A stretch of DNA of 64,000 bases from JAAFHB01 sp963677935 (GTDB lineage Bacteria > Bacteroidota > Bacteroidia > Bacteroidales > Prolixibacteraceae): NCBI GenBank assembly GCA_963677935.2, contig CAXXEH010000003.1:4960001-5024000 (forward strand), given 5' to 3'. This document shows, piece by piece, positions 8,074-16,386 of the stretch. Below the pieces are notes generated by a model. That model saw nothing but the letters and a program-made list of their open reading frames with translations. It was not told where the DNA came from and ran no database searches. The first letter of the stretch is position 1; the number at the start of each line of letters is the position of its first letter. The position numbers were made by a program, and so were the translations under genes.

Positions 8074-9569
8074 TATTTTTCCTCCCCAAAAACCAACGCT
8101 TCATAGGTGTAAAGTTCGGCGGTTTTCCAGCCGTCCCACTCAAGTCCGGCTTTATCCTGAGCACAGTGTCCGAGAAACTCTTCTTTACTCCAACCTGTTT
8201 GTGTGGCAACCTGGGGTAAAAATGTCCCTGATGAGCTCCCTTTTTTAATATAAATTCCATGTTTGCCAAGGATAAATTCATCGGCTGATTTAATCCTTTT
8301 CAGTGGAGTCAGAACAGAAATTTCAATTTTTAGTTGATTAATCTCACCCGCCTGAACCTTGCTGAATCGATAGTCCTGTGTAGCTGCTGAGATGGCCATA
8401 TTCTGAACAACTTTCCAGAGTGGAAGGGTTGCATCAAAACGGCCAATACAACCTCTTAAATTGTGGTTTTTATTGAGTGTGACAAAAGCACCGCAAGGTG
8501 TTTTTAAGGTTGCACTCATGGTGACAGGATCAATTTGAGGTATCGTTTCCTTTAAGATATATTCTGAGATCGTTTCACGTGCAAGCTTAAGCAGAACCCT
8601 TTTATCATCCTCGTTAAGTGAAAATTCACTGGCCTGAATTTTAGGTTTCCCCTTTGAAAAGGAGATGGCCCAGTATCCAACCACCCGATTCTTTTCGCCA
8701 TAGGAAGAATCACCTGAATTTTTATAATCAACGAGATCAACCATTATTTCGGGCATTTGTTCGGTCATATAAAGGAGGGTCAGAACAGAACTCCATCCGC
8801 AAAGACTGGTGGCTAATTCAGGAATGTGTTTCTTTTTGTTGGCGTCAAGTGCCGAAATCAGATTGGATGCCTTGTTTGTCTTAATGGCGTCGGCTGTTAA
8901 TTGGTCAGCTACCCGGGCATTTTGATATTCAGGATAATGTGAAAAGTCACTGCTAATTACAAAGAGATTATTTTCATTCAGATACGGCATGAAGATCTCA
9001 GCCAGTTTTTTGGCAGTCTCTATTGTTGAAGAGCCGATAACAACAGGGACAATTTTAAAGTCTGAGTGTAAATGGTGTTGTAAAAACGGGAGCTGAACCT
9101 CAAGGCTGTGTTCATATTGATGTGCCTCGGGGTTATCGACCAGAAGTCTGTTTTCTTTAACCAGTTTTTTGGCAAGCTCAAGATCGACCTGAACTGTTCC
9201 GAGCGGTGTTTCGAAATGGCCTGTGCAATAAACTGATGCCCCGTCAAAGGCACTGGTATGGCTTGATCCGATAATGAAAATGCGCTCAAACTTTCGGTTA
9301 GGATCAATCTGGCTGAACGCAGATGCAGCAACCTCACCACTAAAAACATATCCGGCATGTGGCACTATGATTGCCAAAGGTGTGTTTTCAGATTTTTTCT
9401 TTACTGATTTTGAAAACATCTGTTGCAGTTGGGCCTTCAATTCCTCTGGTTTACCGGTATAAAAACGCCCCGCGGCATAGGCTTTCCGGTTTTGCAACTC
9501 TTCAGGTGAGAAAGCTGTTGAGGCACATACACATAACAAAACCGCGATGTTTAAATATTTCGTTTGCAT
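8073..9569 (-). CDS. AmmeMemoRadiSam protein: MEMO-AMMECR1 fusion
   Basis: A 498-residue fusion. Residues ~1-20 form a Sec-type signal (MQTKYLNIAVLLCVCASTAFS). Residues ~28-300 are MEMO-like: VPHAGYVFSGEVAASAF, IIGSSHTSAFDGASVY, QYEHSLEVQLPFLQ and FVISSDFSHYPEY supply the His/Asp/Cys residues that form the metal-type pocket of MEMO and related extradiol-dioxygenase folds. Residues ~315-498 are an AMMECR1 domain with CGAFVTLNKNHNLRGCIGRF, SAATQDYRF and the end region GHCAQDKAGLEWDGW. It is first in the cluster ahead of the membrane protein and radical SAM genes. The signal peptide suggests a location outside the cytoplasm, which is not usual for either domain. Both domains are recognised with high confidence, but the biochemical role is not. 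Confidence 0.88.
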   Translation of the reverse strand: MQTKYLNIAVLLCVCASTAFSPEELQNRKAYAAGRFYTGKPEELKAQLQQMFSKSVKKKSENTPLAIIVPHAGYVFSGEVAASAFSQIDPNRKFERIFIIGSSHTSAFDGASVYCTGHFETPLGTVQVDLELAKKLVKENRLLVDNPEAHQYEHSLEVQLPFLQHHLHSDFKIVPVVIGSSTIETAKKLAEIFMPYLNENNLFVISSDFSHYPEYQNARVADQLTADAIKTNKASNLISALDANKKKHIPELATSLCGWSSVLTLLYMTEQMPEIMVDLVDYKNSGDSSYGEKNRVVGYWAISFSKGKPKIQASEFSLNEDDKRVLLKLARETISEYILKETIPQIDPVTMSATLKTPCGAFVTLNKNHNLRGCIGRFDATLPLWKVVQNMAISAATQDYRFSKVQAGEINQLKIEISVLTPLKRIKSADEFILGKHGIYIKKGSSSGTFLPQVATQTGWSKEEFLGHCAQDKAGLEWDGWKTAELYTYEALVFGEEK

Positions 9570-9730
9570 GGCTAAAAGCTTTATAAGGATAAAGTTAGTG
9601 CATTTTTAGGCAAATTTTATGAGGAGTGGAAGTTTTATTCATCCGGTTCAATATTTTCACGATAAAAAGACACCTGCCCACAAACTTTGCCTTCGAAATA
9701 TTACTTTTACAAATCGCTAAAATCCAATCA

Positions 9731-11929
9731 GTGAGTCAAAAAGTACTATTAATAACGCCACCGTTTACCCAGTTGAATACACCCTATCCTGCAACAGCTT
9801 ATCTGAAAGGGTTTTTAAACACACGGTCAATTCAGTCGCATCAGTGTGATTTGGGGATAGAGACAATCCTTGAACTATTTTCACGCGAAGGTCTGACCCA
9901 TCTTTTCAACGAAATTGAGGTTCAAAATCCTGCATTGTCCCCAAACGGAGAGCGGATCTTTAATATGCGTACAAGCTATATTCAAACGATCGGCCAGGTG
10001 ATCGCGTTTTTGCAGGGAAAGAATAGCCTCCTGGCGCATCTGATTTGCGAAGGTGATTTTCTGCCTGAGGCTTCTAGGTTTGAAACCATTGAAGACCTTG
10101 AATGGGCTTTTGGAACCATGGGGATCCACGATAAGGCAAAACACCTGGCGACTCTTTACCTCGAAGACCTTTCTGATCTGATACTCGAGGTGGTCGATCC
10201 CCATTTTGGTTTTAGCCGATACGCTGAACGATTAGGCAGATCAGCAGCGACTTTCGATGAGATCGACAATGCGCTTCATGCTCCTGACAGCTTTATCGAT
10301 ACCATAATGCTTGGTTTACTTAAAAGCAGGATTGAACTTGTGGAACCCACTTTGATAGCGTTTTCAGTACCGTTTCCCGGAAATCTTTACAGCGCCCTGA
10401 AATGCGGACAATGGATCAAAAAGTATTTTCCGGAATTAAAAATTGTAATGGGCGGGGGGTTTCCCAACACCGAACTGCGCTCCCTGACTGAGCCGCGTGT
10501 TTTCAACTACCTCGATTTTATAACCCTTGACGATGGTGAAGCCCCTTTGCTCAATCTGATTGAATACCTTGATGGTAAAAGGAGTAAAGCTGATCTGAAA
10601 CGAACCTTTTCGTGTGTAAATGGCGAGGTTATTTATTTCAACGGCTCCACGCAAAAAGACTTTTCGCAATTGGAAACCGGTACCCCTGACTATTCTGGTT
10701 TTCAATTGGATAATTACCTTTCAGTGATAGAAATCGTTAATCCGATGCATCGCCTCTGGAGCGATGGCCGGTGGAATAAACTCACGCTGGCGCATGGTTG
10801 TTATTGGGGGCGATGCACTTTCTGCGATACATCTCTTGATTATATCAGTCGCTACGAACCCAATACAGTTCAGGTGTTGTGTAACCGGATTGAAGAGATC
10901 ATTCGCCAAACGGGGCAAATCGGGTTTCATTTTGTGGATGAGGCAGCGCCACCGGCACTCATGAGGGCTTTGGCTCTTGAAATTATTCGTCGCAAACTTA
11001 CAATTGTGTGGTGGACCAACATCCGGTTCGAAAAAAGCTTTACCTACGATCTCTGTTTCCTGCTCAAAGCCTCTGGCTGTATTGCTGTTTCGGGAGGTTT
11101 GGAGGTGGCTTCCGACCGTTTGCTTGGGATGATCAACAAGGGAGTAAGCGTTGCAAAAGTTGCAAAAGTGACCGACAATTTCACGCGGGCTGGGATCATG
11201 GTTCATGCCTACCTGATGTATGGATTCCCTACCCAAACTGCACAGGAGACCATCGATTCGCTGGAAGTGGTGAGACAATTATTCGAAGCTGGAGTGGTTC
11301 AGTCGGGATTCTGGCACCAGTTTGCCATGACAGCCCACAGTCCCATAGGGCTGAATCCTTCGAAGTTTAAGGCGAAGATTAAAAATAACGCGCCCGGAAC
11401 ATTTGCCAATAATGATTTGATTCATAGTGATCCTACGGGAGCAAACCACGAACTGTTCAGTGAGGGGTTACGGAAATCGCTCTTCAATTTTATGCATGGC
11501 ATCGGCTTCGATATTTCGTTATCCGATTGGTTCGACTTTAAAGTACCGCATACAACTGTCCTTCCCAATTGTATCGGGCATACAATAGATCATCACGAGC
11601 ATGAGCCAGTGAGTCCTGGTGTGAAAGTCGTCTGGTTGGGTGCAATTCCTTCGGTTCGTTATTATACCCGTAAGAAAAAAAATCAAACCTACGAAATGGC
11701 AGAACTCACTTTCCCGAACAAAAAACAGAATCTGGTGATTCAGCTGAAACAGGGGGAAGGCAGGTGGTTGATGGAGCAGATTCAGAATATTTCGGTCTGC
11801 AATCCGGTACAGACCACCTATGGTGACTTGGAGAGTAGCTTTGAAGAGGAGATAGGGGAATATTTTATGCTTTTTTGGAATATCCCGGCAATGAAACAGT
11901 TGAGGGAGAATGGGTTGTTGATGTTGTGA
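9731..11929 (+). CDS. B12-binding-domain-type radical SAM protein
   Basis: About 732 residues from the GTG at 9731. The frame is also open from a GTG at 9626, but the extra 35 residues do not resemble protein, and family members start with the strand seen here, KVLLITPPFTQLNTPYPA. The N-terminal ~270 residues resemble a cobalamin-binding Rossmann domain (LIAFSVPFPGNLYSALKCG, IVMGGGFPNTELR) without an obvious DxHxxG base-off motif. The radical SAM centre is HGCYWGRCTFCDTSLDY near residue 350, with CX4CX2C spacing rather than the usual CX3CX2C. SGGLEVASDRLLGMINKGV and YLMYGFPTQTAQET are typical core strands. It is a single gene, divergent from the MEMO gene. The substrate is unknown. Confidence 0.82.
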   Translation: MSQKVLLITPPFTQLNTPYPATAYLKGFLNTRSIQSHQCDLGIETILELFSREGLTHLFNEIEVQNPALSPNGERIFNMRTSYIQTIGQVIAFLQGKNSLLAHLICEGDFLPEASRFETIEDLEWAFGTMGIHDKAKHLATLYLEDLSDLILEVVDPHFGFSRYAERLGRSAATFDEIDNALHAPDSFIDTIMLGLLKSRIELVEPTLIAFSVPFPGNLYSALKCGQWIKKYFPELKIVMGGGFPNTELRSLTEPRVFNYLDFITLDDGEAPLLNLIEYLDGKRSKADLKRTFSCVNGEVIYFNGSTQKDFSQLETGTPDYSGFQLDNYLSVIEIVNPMHRLWSDGRWNKLTLAHGCYWGRCTFCDTSLDYISRYEPNTVQVLCNRIEEIIRQTGQIGFHFVDEAAPPALMRALALEIIRRKLTIVWWTNIRFEKSFTYDLCFLLKASGCIAVSGGLEVASDRLLGMINKGVSVAKVAKVTDNFTRAGIMVHAYLMYGFPTQTAQETIDSLEVVRQLFEAGVVQSGFWHQFAMTAHSPIGLNPSKFKAKIKNNAPGTFANNDLIHSDPTGANHELFSEGLRKSLFNFMHGIGFDISLSDWFDFKVPHTTVLPNCIGHTIDHHEHEPVSPGVKVVWLGAIPSVRYYTRKKKNQTYEMAELTFPNKKQNLVIQLKQGEGRWLMEQIQNISVCNPVQTTYGDLESSFEEEIGEYFMLFWNIPAMKQLRENGLLML

Positions 11930-11941
11930 TTAAACATAGAA

Positions 11942-11980
11942 GACGCACGGCTGTGCGTCTCTACCCAACGGCTGTGCGTC
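11942..11980 (+). repeat. Palindromic intergenic repeat, terminator-like
   Basis: GACGCAC-GGCT-GTGCGTC (11942-11959) is a perfect 7-bp stem with a 4-base loop, and GGCTGTGCGTC is repeated at 11970-11980. It lies between convergent genes (radical SAM protein and histidine kinase) and could terminate either. There is no T-tract, and motifs of this GACGCAC...GTGCGTC type are common dispersed intergenic repeats, so a repeat is as likely as a terminator. Confidence 0.5.
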
Positions 11981-11985
11981 ATTTA

Positions 11986-13323
11986 CTATAACGATATACA
12001 AAATTTTGTCCCTTTGTCGGGAACCGATGAAAATGTAATTGTTCCCCCGTGCCGAAGAACAATTTGTCGGGATATGGCAAGTCCAATTCCGTTTCCGCCG
12101 GGATTGGTGGTAAAAAACGGGATAAATATCTGGTTGGCATATTCCTCTGGGATTCCAGGTCCATTGTCTTCAACTATTATTTGGATATGCTCATCGGTTT
12201 TTCCTACAGATAGTCGGATCATACCATCACCCGATTCGGAGAGCGCCTGTTGGGCATTTCGCAGTAAATTAACGATTACCTGTGAAATGAGGTTGTCATC
12301 GGCAAAAAAGGTTTCGATTTTTGAAGAAAGGACATCGAATCGGATCCCTCTTGCGATCATCTCCTGATGGTAAAGTATCCTGAAGCGGGAAAGCCAGTCC
12401 TCAACATTAATTGCTTTTATTTCTGGTTCCGGAATTTTATAAAGCTTCCGGTATTTCTCCACGAAGGACATCATCAGGTTACTCTGTTCTTCGATGGTTG
12501 TGGCAATGTGTCTGATCCGGTCGAAATCGATTGTTTCAGGTGAGCTAAATTCTGTTCCCACTTTGGGTAATGACTTTGTAATGGTTTGTGCCAGTGAAGT
12601 TATCGGGGCGATGGAATTCATAATCTCATGAGACAATATCCTGAAAAGCTTCTGCCATGATTCCACCTCTTTTTCATCCAGCTCGGATTTAATATTTTGG
12701 AAGGCGAGTAACCGATAGCTTTTTTCCCCGAAGCTAAAGAGACTCGACCTGATTTGTAATGGAAGGGTATCGCCACCAGACATAAATTTGTAAACAATCG
12801 TTTTTCCTGGTTGGAGATGATGAATTGCCAGATAAAATGCAGGAAACCTGTTTTCGATTGTTTTCATGGAGGAGAGGTGGTGAAGACCCAGAAAACTGAG
12901 GACCGGAGGATTGACCAGTCTCACCTGGCCCGTTGTTTCGTAGGCAAGTAAACCGGAGGTGGAATGGCTGATCAATTCTTCGTAAAACTGTTGTTGAAAA
13001 CGGTTTTGAACCCGCTCATCGCGGATGGCTTTACTCAGCCGGACCAAAGATTTGCTTACGTATTCGTAGCCAGGAGGAGCAATTTTTCGTTCAAGATTGA
13101 TCGAAGAATCATTATTTAATAACCCTTCAAAGAACAGGGCGATATCCTCATTGGTCCGCTGAAGAATTTTAAAGAGTCTGAATAATAGAAGTATCAGTAC
13201 AGTTAGTGGTAAAATAATCCATATTTTGTTTATCCCAAACCACAGGAAGGCTGAAGCTAAAGAAGCAAGTCCGATAAAAATTACCTGCAACCCGATTTTT
13301 TTGACAAAAGATTCAGAACCCAT
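11986..13323 (-). CDS. Membrane-bound sensor histidine kinase
   Basis: Two membrane segments lie at about residues 8-52 with almost no periplasmic loop. A PAS-like region (about 115-215) follows, then HisKA with FRILSHEIMNSIAPITSLAQ (the His is about residue 231) and an HATPase domain with NLLRNAQQAL (N box), DNGPGIP (G1) and GNGIGLAISRQIVLRHGG (G2). I take the ATG at 13323 as the start (MGSESFVKK), giving ~445 residues and an 11-bp overlap with the end of the regulator gene. The frame is open 57 bp further, but that would overlap the regulator more and adds no domain. This NtrY/AtoS-like layout suggests sensing within or near the membrane. It phosphorylates the adjacent sigma-54 activator and probably controls the ABC array. 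Confidence 0.9.
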   Translation of the reverse strand: MGSESFVKKIGLQVIFIGLASLASAFLWFGINKIWIILPLTVLILLLFRLFKILQRTNEDIALFFEGLLNNDSSINLERKIAPPGYEYVSKSLVRLSKAIRDERVQNRFQQQFYEELISHSTSGLLAYETTGQVRLVNPPVLSFLGLHHLSSMKTIENRFPAFYLAIHHLQPGKTIVYKFMSGGDTLPLQIRSSLFSFGEKSYRLLAFQNIKSELDEKEVESWQKLFRILSHEIMNSIAPITSLAQTITKSLPKVGTEFSSPETIDFDRIRHIATTIEEQSNLMMSFVEKYRKLYKIPEPEIKAINVEDWLSRFRILYHQEMIARGIRFDVLSSKIETFFADDNLISQVIVNLLRNAQQALSESGDGMIRLSVGKTDEHIQIIVEDNGPGIPEEYANQIFIPFFTTNPGGNGIGLAISRQIVLRHGGTITFSSVPDKGTKFCISL

Positions 13324-14668
13324 ATTTTTTGGCCTTATTATAAAGCGTTTGTCGGGTGATTCCCAATTTGATGGCTGCATTACTCATATTCCCGCCATTA
13401 TCGGCTAGTGCCTGTTCGATCATTGCCCTCTCCATATCTTCGAGGGTGGTGCACGATTCTTCCCTTTCGGCTGTGGGTCTGAAATGAAAATCGTAGGGTT
13501 GAAGGAGTTCCCCTTCAGCCAGGATTACTGCTTTTTCCATGGCATGTCGTAATTCCCTTACATTACCTGGCCAGTAGTATTGCCGGAATTTCTCCTTCGC
13601 TTTCCCGCTGAGAATTAGTTTTGTTTTTTGATATTTTTCGGAATAATATTTTAGAAAGTGATTGGCTAACAAGATAATATCCTCCTCTCGATCACGTAAA
13701 GGCGGCGCTTCGATGCGGATGGTATTGACCCGGAACAGCAAATCTTCACGAAAACGGCCATCTGCCACCATTTGGTCAAGATTGCAATTGGTGGCACAGA
13801 TCAGCCGGATATCCACCTCTATCGGATGATTTGCACCCACCGGAGTTACCTGTCGGTTCTCAAGGCAGGCCAAAAGTTTGGCCTGAAGCGGAAGGGAGAG
13901 ATTCCCAATTTCATCAAGGAAAAGGGTACTATTATCAGCGATTTTAATTTTTCCATCCCTGGCAGTTTTTGCATCGGTAAAGGCGCCGCGGACATGTCCA
14001 AACAGTTCGCTCTCAAATAATGTCTCTGTAATTGCCCCCATATCAACTCCAACCATCTGTTGTGATGCTCTGAGCGACTTATGGTGAATAGATCTGGCAA
14101 TCAGCTCTTTTCCTGTGCCGTTTTCACCCGTAATCAGGACATTGGCATTGGTTGGCGCCACTTTTTCAATCACTTTTAGTATCCGTTGCATTACAGTTGA
14201 TTGTCCTAGCATCTCATTTTCTTTGGGAAGTTTTTTTGATCCTGTCCAATCCACCTGGTTTACGTGATTGATTTTCTCCTGTGATTTTTTGATCCGGATA
14301 GCCGCCTTAATGGTTTCAAGCAATCGTATATTGTTCCATGGCTTAAGTACAAAATCGGTTGCACCCATTTTTAGAGCCTTAACCGCCAGTTCAACATCGC
14401 CAAACGCGGTCATCATCACAACCTGAACTTCGGGTCTTAATTTTTTAATCTCACCCAACCAAAAAATCCCTTCGTTACCCGAATTAATTCCGGCAACAAA
14501 ATTCATATCCAGCAGGATCACATCCACCCTCTCGGTCTGGAGGATAAAGGGGAGTTGTTTTGGATTCGAAAGAGAGGTAACCAATTCAAAATCGGGTTGC
14601 AGCGCCATTTCAAGTGCGTTCAGCAGCGTCTTGTTATCATCCACAATAAGTATACGTCCCGTTTCCAT
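13313..14668 (-). CDS. Sigma-54-dependent response regulator (NtrC type)
   Basis: About 451 residues from the ATG at 14668 (METGRILIVDDN); the longer open frame to 14728 adds 20 unlikely residues. The receiver domain has acidic D10/D11 and phospho-acceptor D54 (VILLDMNF). The AAA+ domain has Walker A GENGTGKELIARSIH, GAFTDAKT at the sigma-54 contact loop (consensus GAFTGA, here Gly to Asp), Walker B LFLDEIG and the arginine-finger region FREDLLFRVN. The C-terminal Fis-type helix-turn-helix is NMSNAAIKLGITRQTLYNKA. It is divergent from the HlyD gene, and a sigma-54 promoter lies in the gap, so it is the likely activator of the ABC array. It is co-transcribed with the kinase. Confidence 0.93.
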   Translation of the reverse strand: METGRILIVDDNKTLLNALEMALQPDFELVTSLSNPKQLPFILQTERVDVILLDMNFVAGINSGNEGIFWLGEIKKLRPEVQVVMMTAFGDVELAVKALKMGATDFVLKPWNNIRLLETIKAAIRIKKSQEKINHVNQVDWTGSKKLPKENEMLGQSTVMQRILKVIEKVAPTNANVLITGENGTGKELIARSIHHKSLRASQQMVGVDMGAITETLFESELFGHVRGAFTDAKTARDGKIKIADNSTLFLDEIGNLSLPLQAKLLACLENRQVTPVGANHPIEVDIRLICATNCNLDQMVADGRFREDLLFRVNTIRIEAPPLRDREEDIILLANHFLKYYSEKYQKTKLILSGKAKEKFRQYYWPGNVRELRHAMEKAVILAEGELLQPYDFHFRPTAEREESCTTLEDMERAMIEQALADNGGNMSNAAIKLGITRQTLYNKAKKYGF

Positions 14669-14729
14669 CTGTAAGAAATTAACATCCAAAGATATACACA
14701 CCATTTGGGTGTTGCAAGCGGTTGTCAAA

Positions 14730-14746
14730 ACATTTGTCGCAAATGT
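14730..14746. promoter_or_regulatory. Candidate upstream activator site (palindrome)
   Basis: ACATTTG-TCG-CAAATGT is a perfect 7-bp inverted repeat, 70-85 bp upstream of the sigma-54 promoter and just upstream of the regulator gene. Position and symmetry are those expected of an enhancer bound by a Fis-type NtrC-family activator. The assignment is inferred. Confidence 0.5.
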
Positions 14747-14815
14747 TAATATTATTTACAATAAAATCGAATAAACGCATAGCTAAATGTAAATTAATCA
14801 GATCAATATAATTGA

Positions 14816-14830
14816 TGGCACGATCTTGGC
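14816..14830 (+). promoter_or_regulatory. Sigma-54 promoter of the efflux array
   Basis: TGGCACGATCTTGGC matches the sigma-54 consensus TGGCACG-N4-TTGC with one mismatch, keeping the essential GG at -24 and GC at -12 at the correct spacing. It points toward the HlyD gene, with transcription expected from about 14842, leaving a ~95-nt leader. The neighbouring divergent gene encodes a sigma-54 activator, which strongly supports function. Confidence 0.75.
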
Positions 14831-14937
14831 TATAATACTTTGAAACCGGTGCAAAAGAGAATATTTTAAGATTATACCAGATTTCAAAATGTAAAAAACT
14901 GGTCGTACCGAAATATGACCTTCAAAAATATATCATC

Positions 14938-16197
14938 ATGGATGGAATGGATCGTATCAGAGAAAAGAAGAGCCTGTGGAAGCAAAAAAAATTTTGGATC
15001 TCTGTCTTTTCTTTTCTGGCAGTAGCTGTCCTAATTTTTGTATTGCTTGGACGCAATGTTTCAACCGTTAGGATTGAGAAAGATAAGCTAATGATCAGCC
15101 CTGTTTCAAAAGGTATATTTAATGATTACATCCGTGTAATCGGATCTGTAGAACCTATCCGGTTTATTTACCTCGATGCAGAGGAGGGGGGAAGAGTCGA
15201 AGAAATTGTGAATGAGGAGGGAGCTGTGGTTAAGAAAGGGGATGTGATCATTCGGCTCACCAATTCAAACCTGAAACTGAACATTCTCTCTACTGAAGCA
15301 AACCTGGCAGAGCAGATTAATTTCCTGCGCAACACCCGGATCTCAATGGAACAGGAGCGCCTGTCGCTTCAACGACAATTGCTTGAGCAGGATTACGATA
15401 TCATAAAACGAAAACGGCTTTTTGAGCAGAGCGAACGTTTTTACCGAAAAGATATCATTTCGAAAAATGAATACCTCGAAACAAAAGAGCTTTATGAATT
15501 TGCCGTTAAAAACCGCCAGATCCTTACAGAGCGGCAAAAAACAGATTCTACCTTTCGTGAAGCACAGATTAGTCAGATGGAATTCAACCTTGGCCGTATG
15601 AAGACCAACCTTGAACTGGTCAAAGAACGTCTCGAAAACCTTCAGGTGAAAGCGCCGATTGATGGGCAGATCGGTTTGCTGGATGCCGAAATCGGGCAAT
15701 CCATCCCGCAGGGACAGCGAATGGGACAGTTGAACGACCTAAGCGGATTTAAGGTGACTGCGAAAATCGATGAACACTACATCGACCGGGTGAAAAAAGG
15801 ACTTGAAGCATCGTTTACACGACAGGACAAAAACTTTGCGATGGCCGTGAAAAAGGTCTATCCCGATGTGCGTGAAGGGACTTTCGGGATTGATATGGTC
15901 TTTGCCAAAGATATTCCTGATAATATCCGGCCGGGACAAACCTACCATGTTGAATTGCAACTCGGACAGCCCGAAACGGCACTGCTGATTCCGCGTGGTG
16001 GGTTTTATCAAAGTACCGGCGGACAATGGGTTTACGTTCTGGCAGCTTCCGGTTCAGAAGCCTTTCGCAGAGCGGTGAAAATTGGACGGCAAAATCCGCA
16101 ATATTATGAGGTGCTTGAAGGGTTAAAGCCAGGTGAACAGGTTATTACGTCTGGTTATGAGATGTTTGGAGATAATGAGCGGGTGGTGTTTAAATAA
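14938..16197 (+). CDS. HlyD/MacA-type periplasmic adaptor of an efflux pump
   Basis: A 419-residue membrane-fusion protein. It has one N-terminal membrane anchor (about 19-40). The first half-lipoyl strand is around VVKKGDVIIRLTNSN and the second around VKAPIDGQIGLLDAEIGQSI (about 235-255); between them lies a long alpha-helical hairpin rich in Gln, Glu and Arg (about 110-230). Beta-barrel and membrane-proximal domains follow, with GYEMFGDNERVVF at the end. It links inner-membrane ABC permeases to an outer-membrane channel; no TolC-like gene is in the window. It is the first gene behind the sigma-54 promoter and the only adaptor for ten permeases, so it may serve several of them. An ATG nine bases further in is an equally good start. 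Confidence 0.92.
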   Translation: MDGMDRIREKKSLWKQKKFWISVFSFLAVAVLIFVLLGRNVSTVRIEKDKLMISPVSKGIFNDYIRVIGSVEPIRFIYLDAEEGGRVEEIVNEEGAVVKKGDVIIRLTNSNLKLNILSTEANLAEQINFLRNTRISMEQERLSLQRQLLEQDYDIIKRKRLFEQSERFYRKDIISKNEYLETKELYEFAVKNRQILTERQKTDSTFREAQISQMEFNLGRMKTNLELVKERLENLQVKAPIDGQIGLLDAEIGQSIPQGQRMGQLNDLSGFKVTAKIDEHYIDRVKKGLEASFTRQDKNFAMAVKKVYPDVREGTFGIDMVFAKDIPDNIRPGQTYHVELQLGQPETALLIPRGGFYQSTGGQWVYVLAASGSEAFRRAVKIGRQNPQYYEVLEGLKPGEQVITSGYEMFGDNERVVFK

Positions 16198-16200
16198 GTG

Positions 16201-16330
16201 GTCAGAATCAGGATTTACAGGATGAAAGGATGAACAGGATTATAAAGGTAGTGGCGAGGGCTGGAAGTGAGGATTTCACTTCGAGTGGAACCCTCGCTCA
16301 ACAACTTGGAGGAATGACAAAATTCGCTCA
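16201..16330 (+). repeat. Type-B inverted-repeat element, non-coding copy B1
   Basis: Begins 4 bp after the HlyD stop with GTCAGAATCAGGATTTACAG. It contains a nested hairpin at 16254-16297 (outer arms GCGAGGG/CCCTCGC, inner arms GAAGTGA/TCACTTC) and ends in a degenerate copy of the right end around 16310-16330. It is homologous throughout to the element at 22841. No coding capacity is seen. It fills most of the 189-bp gap before the first permease. Confidence 0.65.
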
Positions 16331-16386
16331 GTTTGAAAATGATTAGGTTGTGGAATCTCATAAAATAGTCAATAAATGCAAAAAGT

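Noticed and set aside
9360..9374. TGGCACTATGATTGC, a full match to the sigma-54 consensus on the plus strand
   Set aside because: It lies within the coding sequence of the MEMO domain, 360 bp from the next plus-strand gene. It falls on conserved codons (PHAGY region), so it is explained by the protein sequence.
9626..9730. N-terminal extension of the B12-type radical SAM protein from a GTG at 9626
   Set aside because: The 35 extra residues do not resemble the family, which starts with the strand KVLLITPP; the GTG at 9731 fits better.
10721..11278. A 185-codon minus-strand open frame
   Set aside because: It is antisense to the radical SAM core, including the cysteine motif; cysteine- and histidine-rich output is a by-product of the complement.
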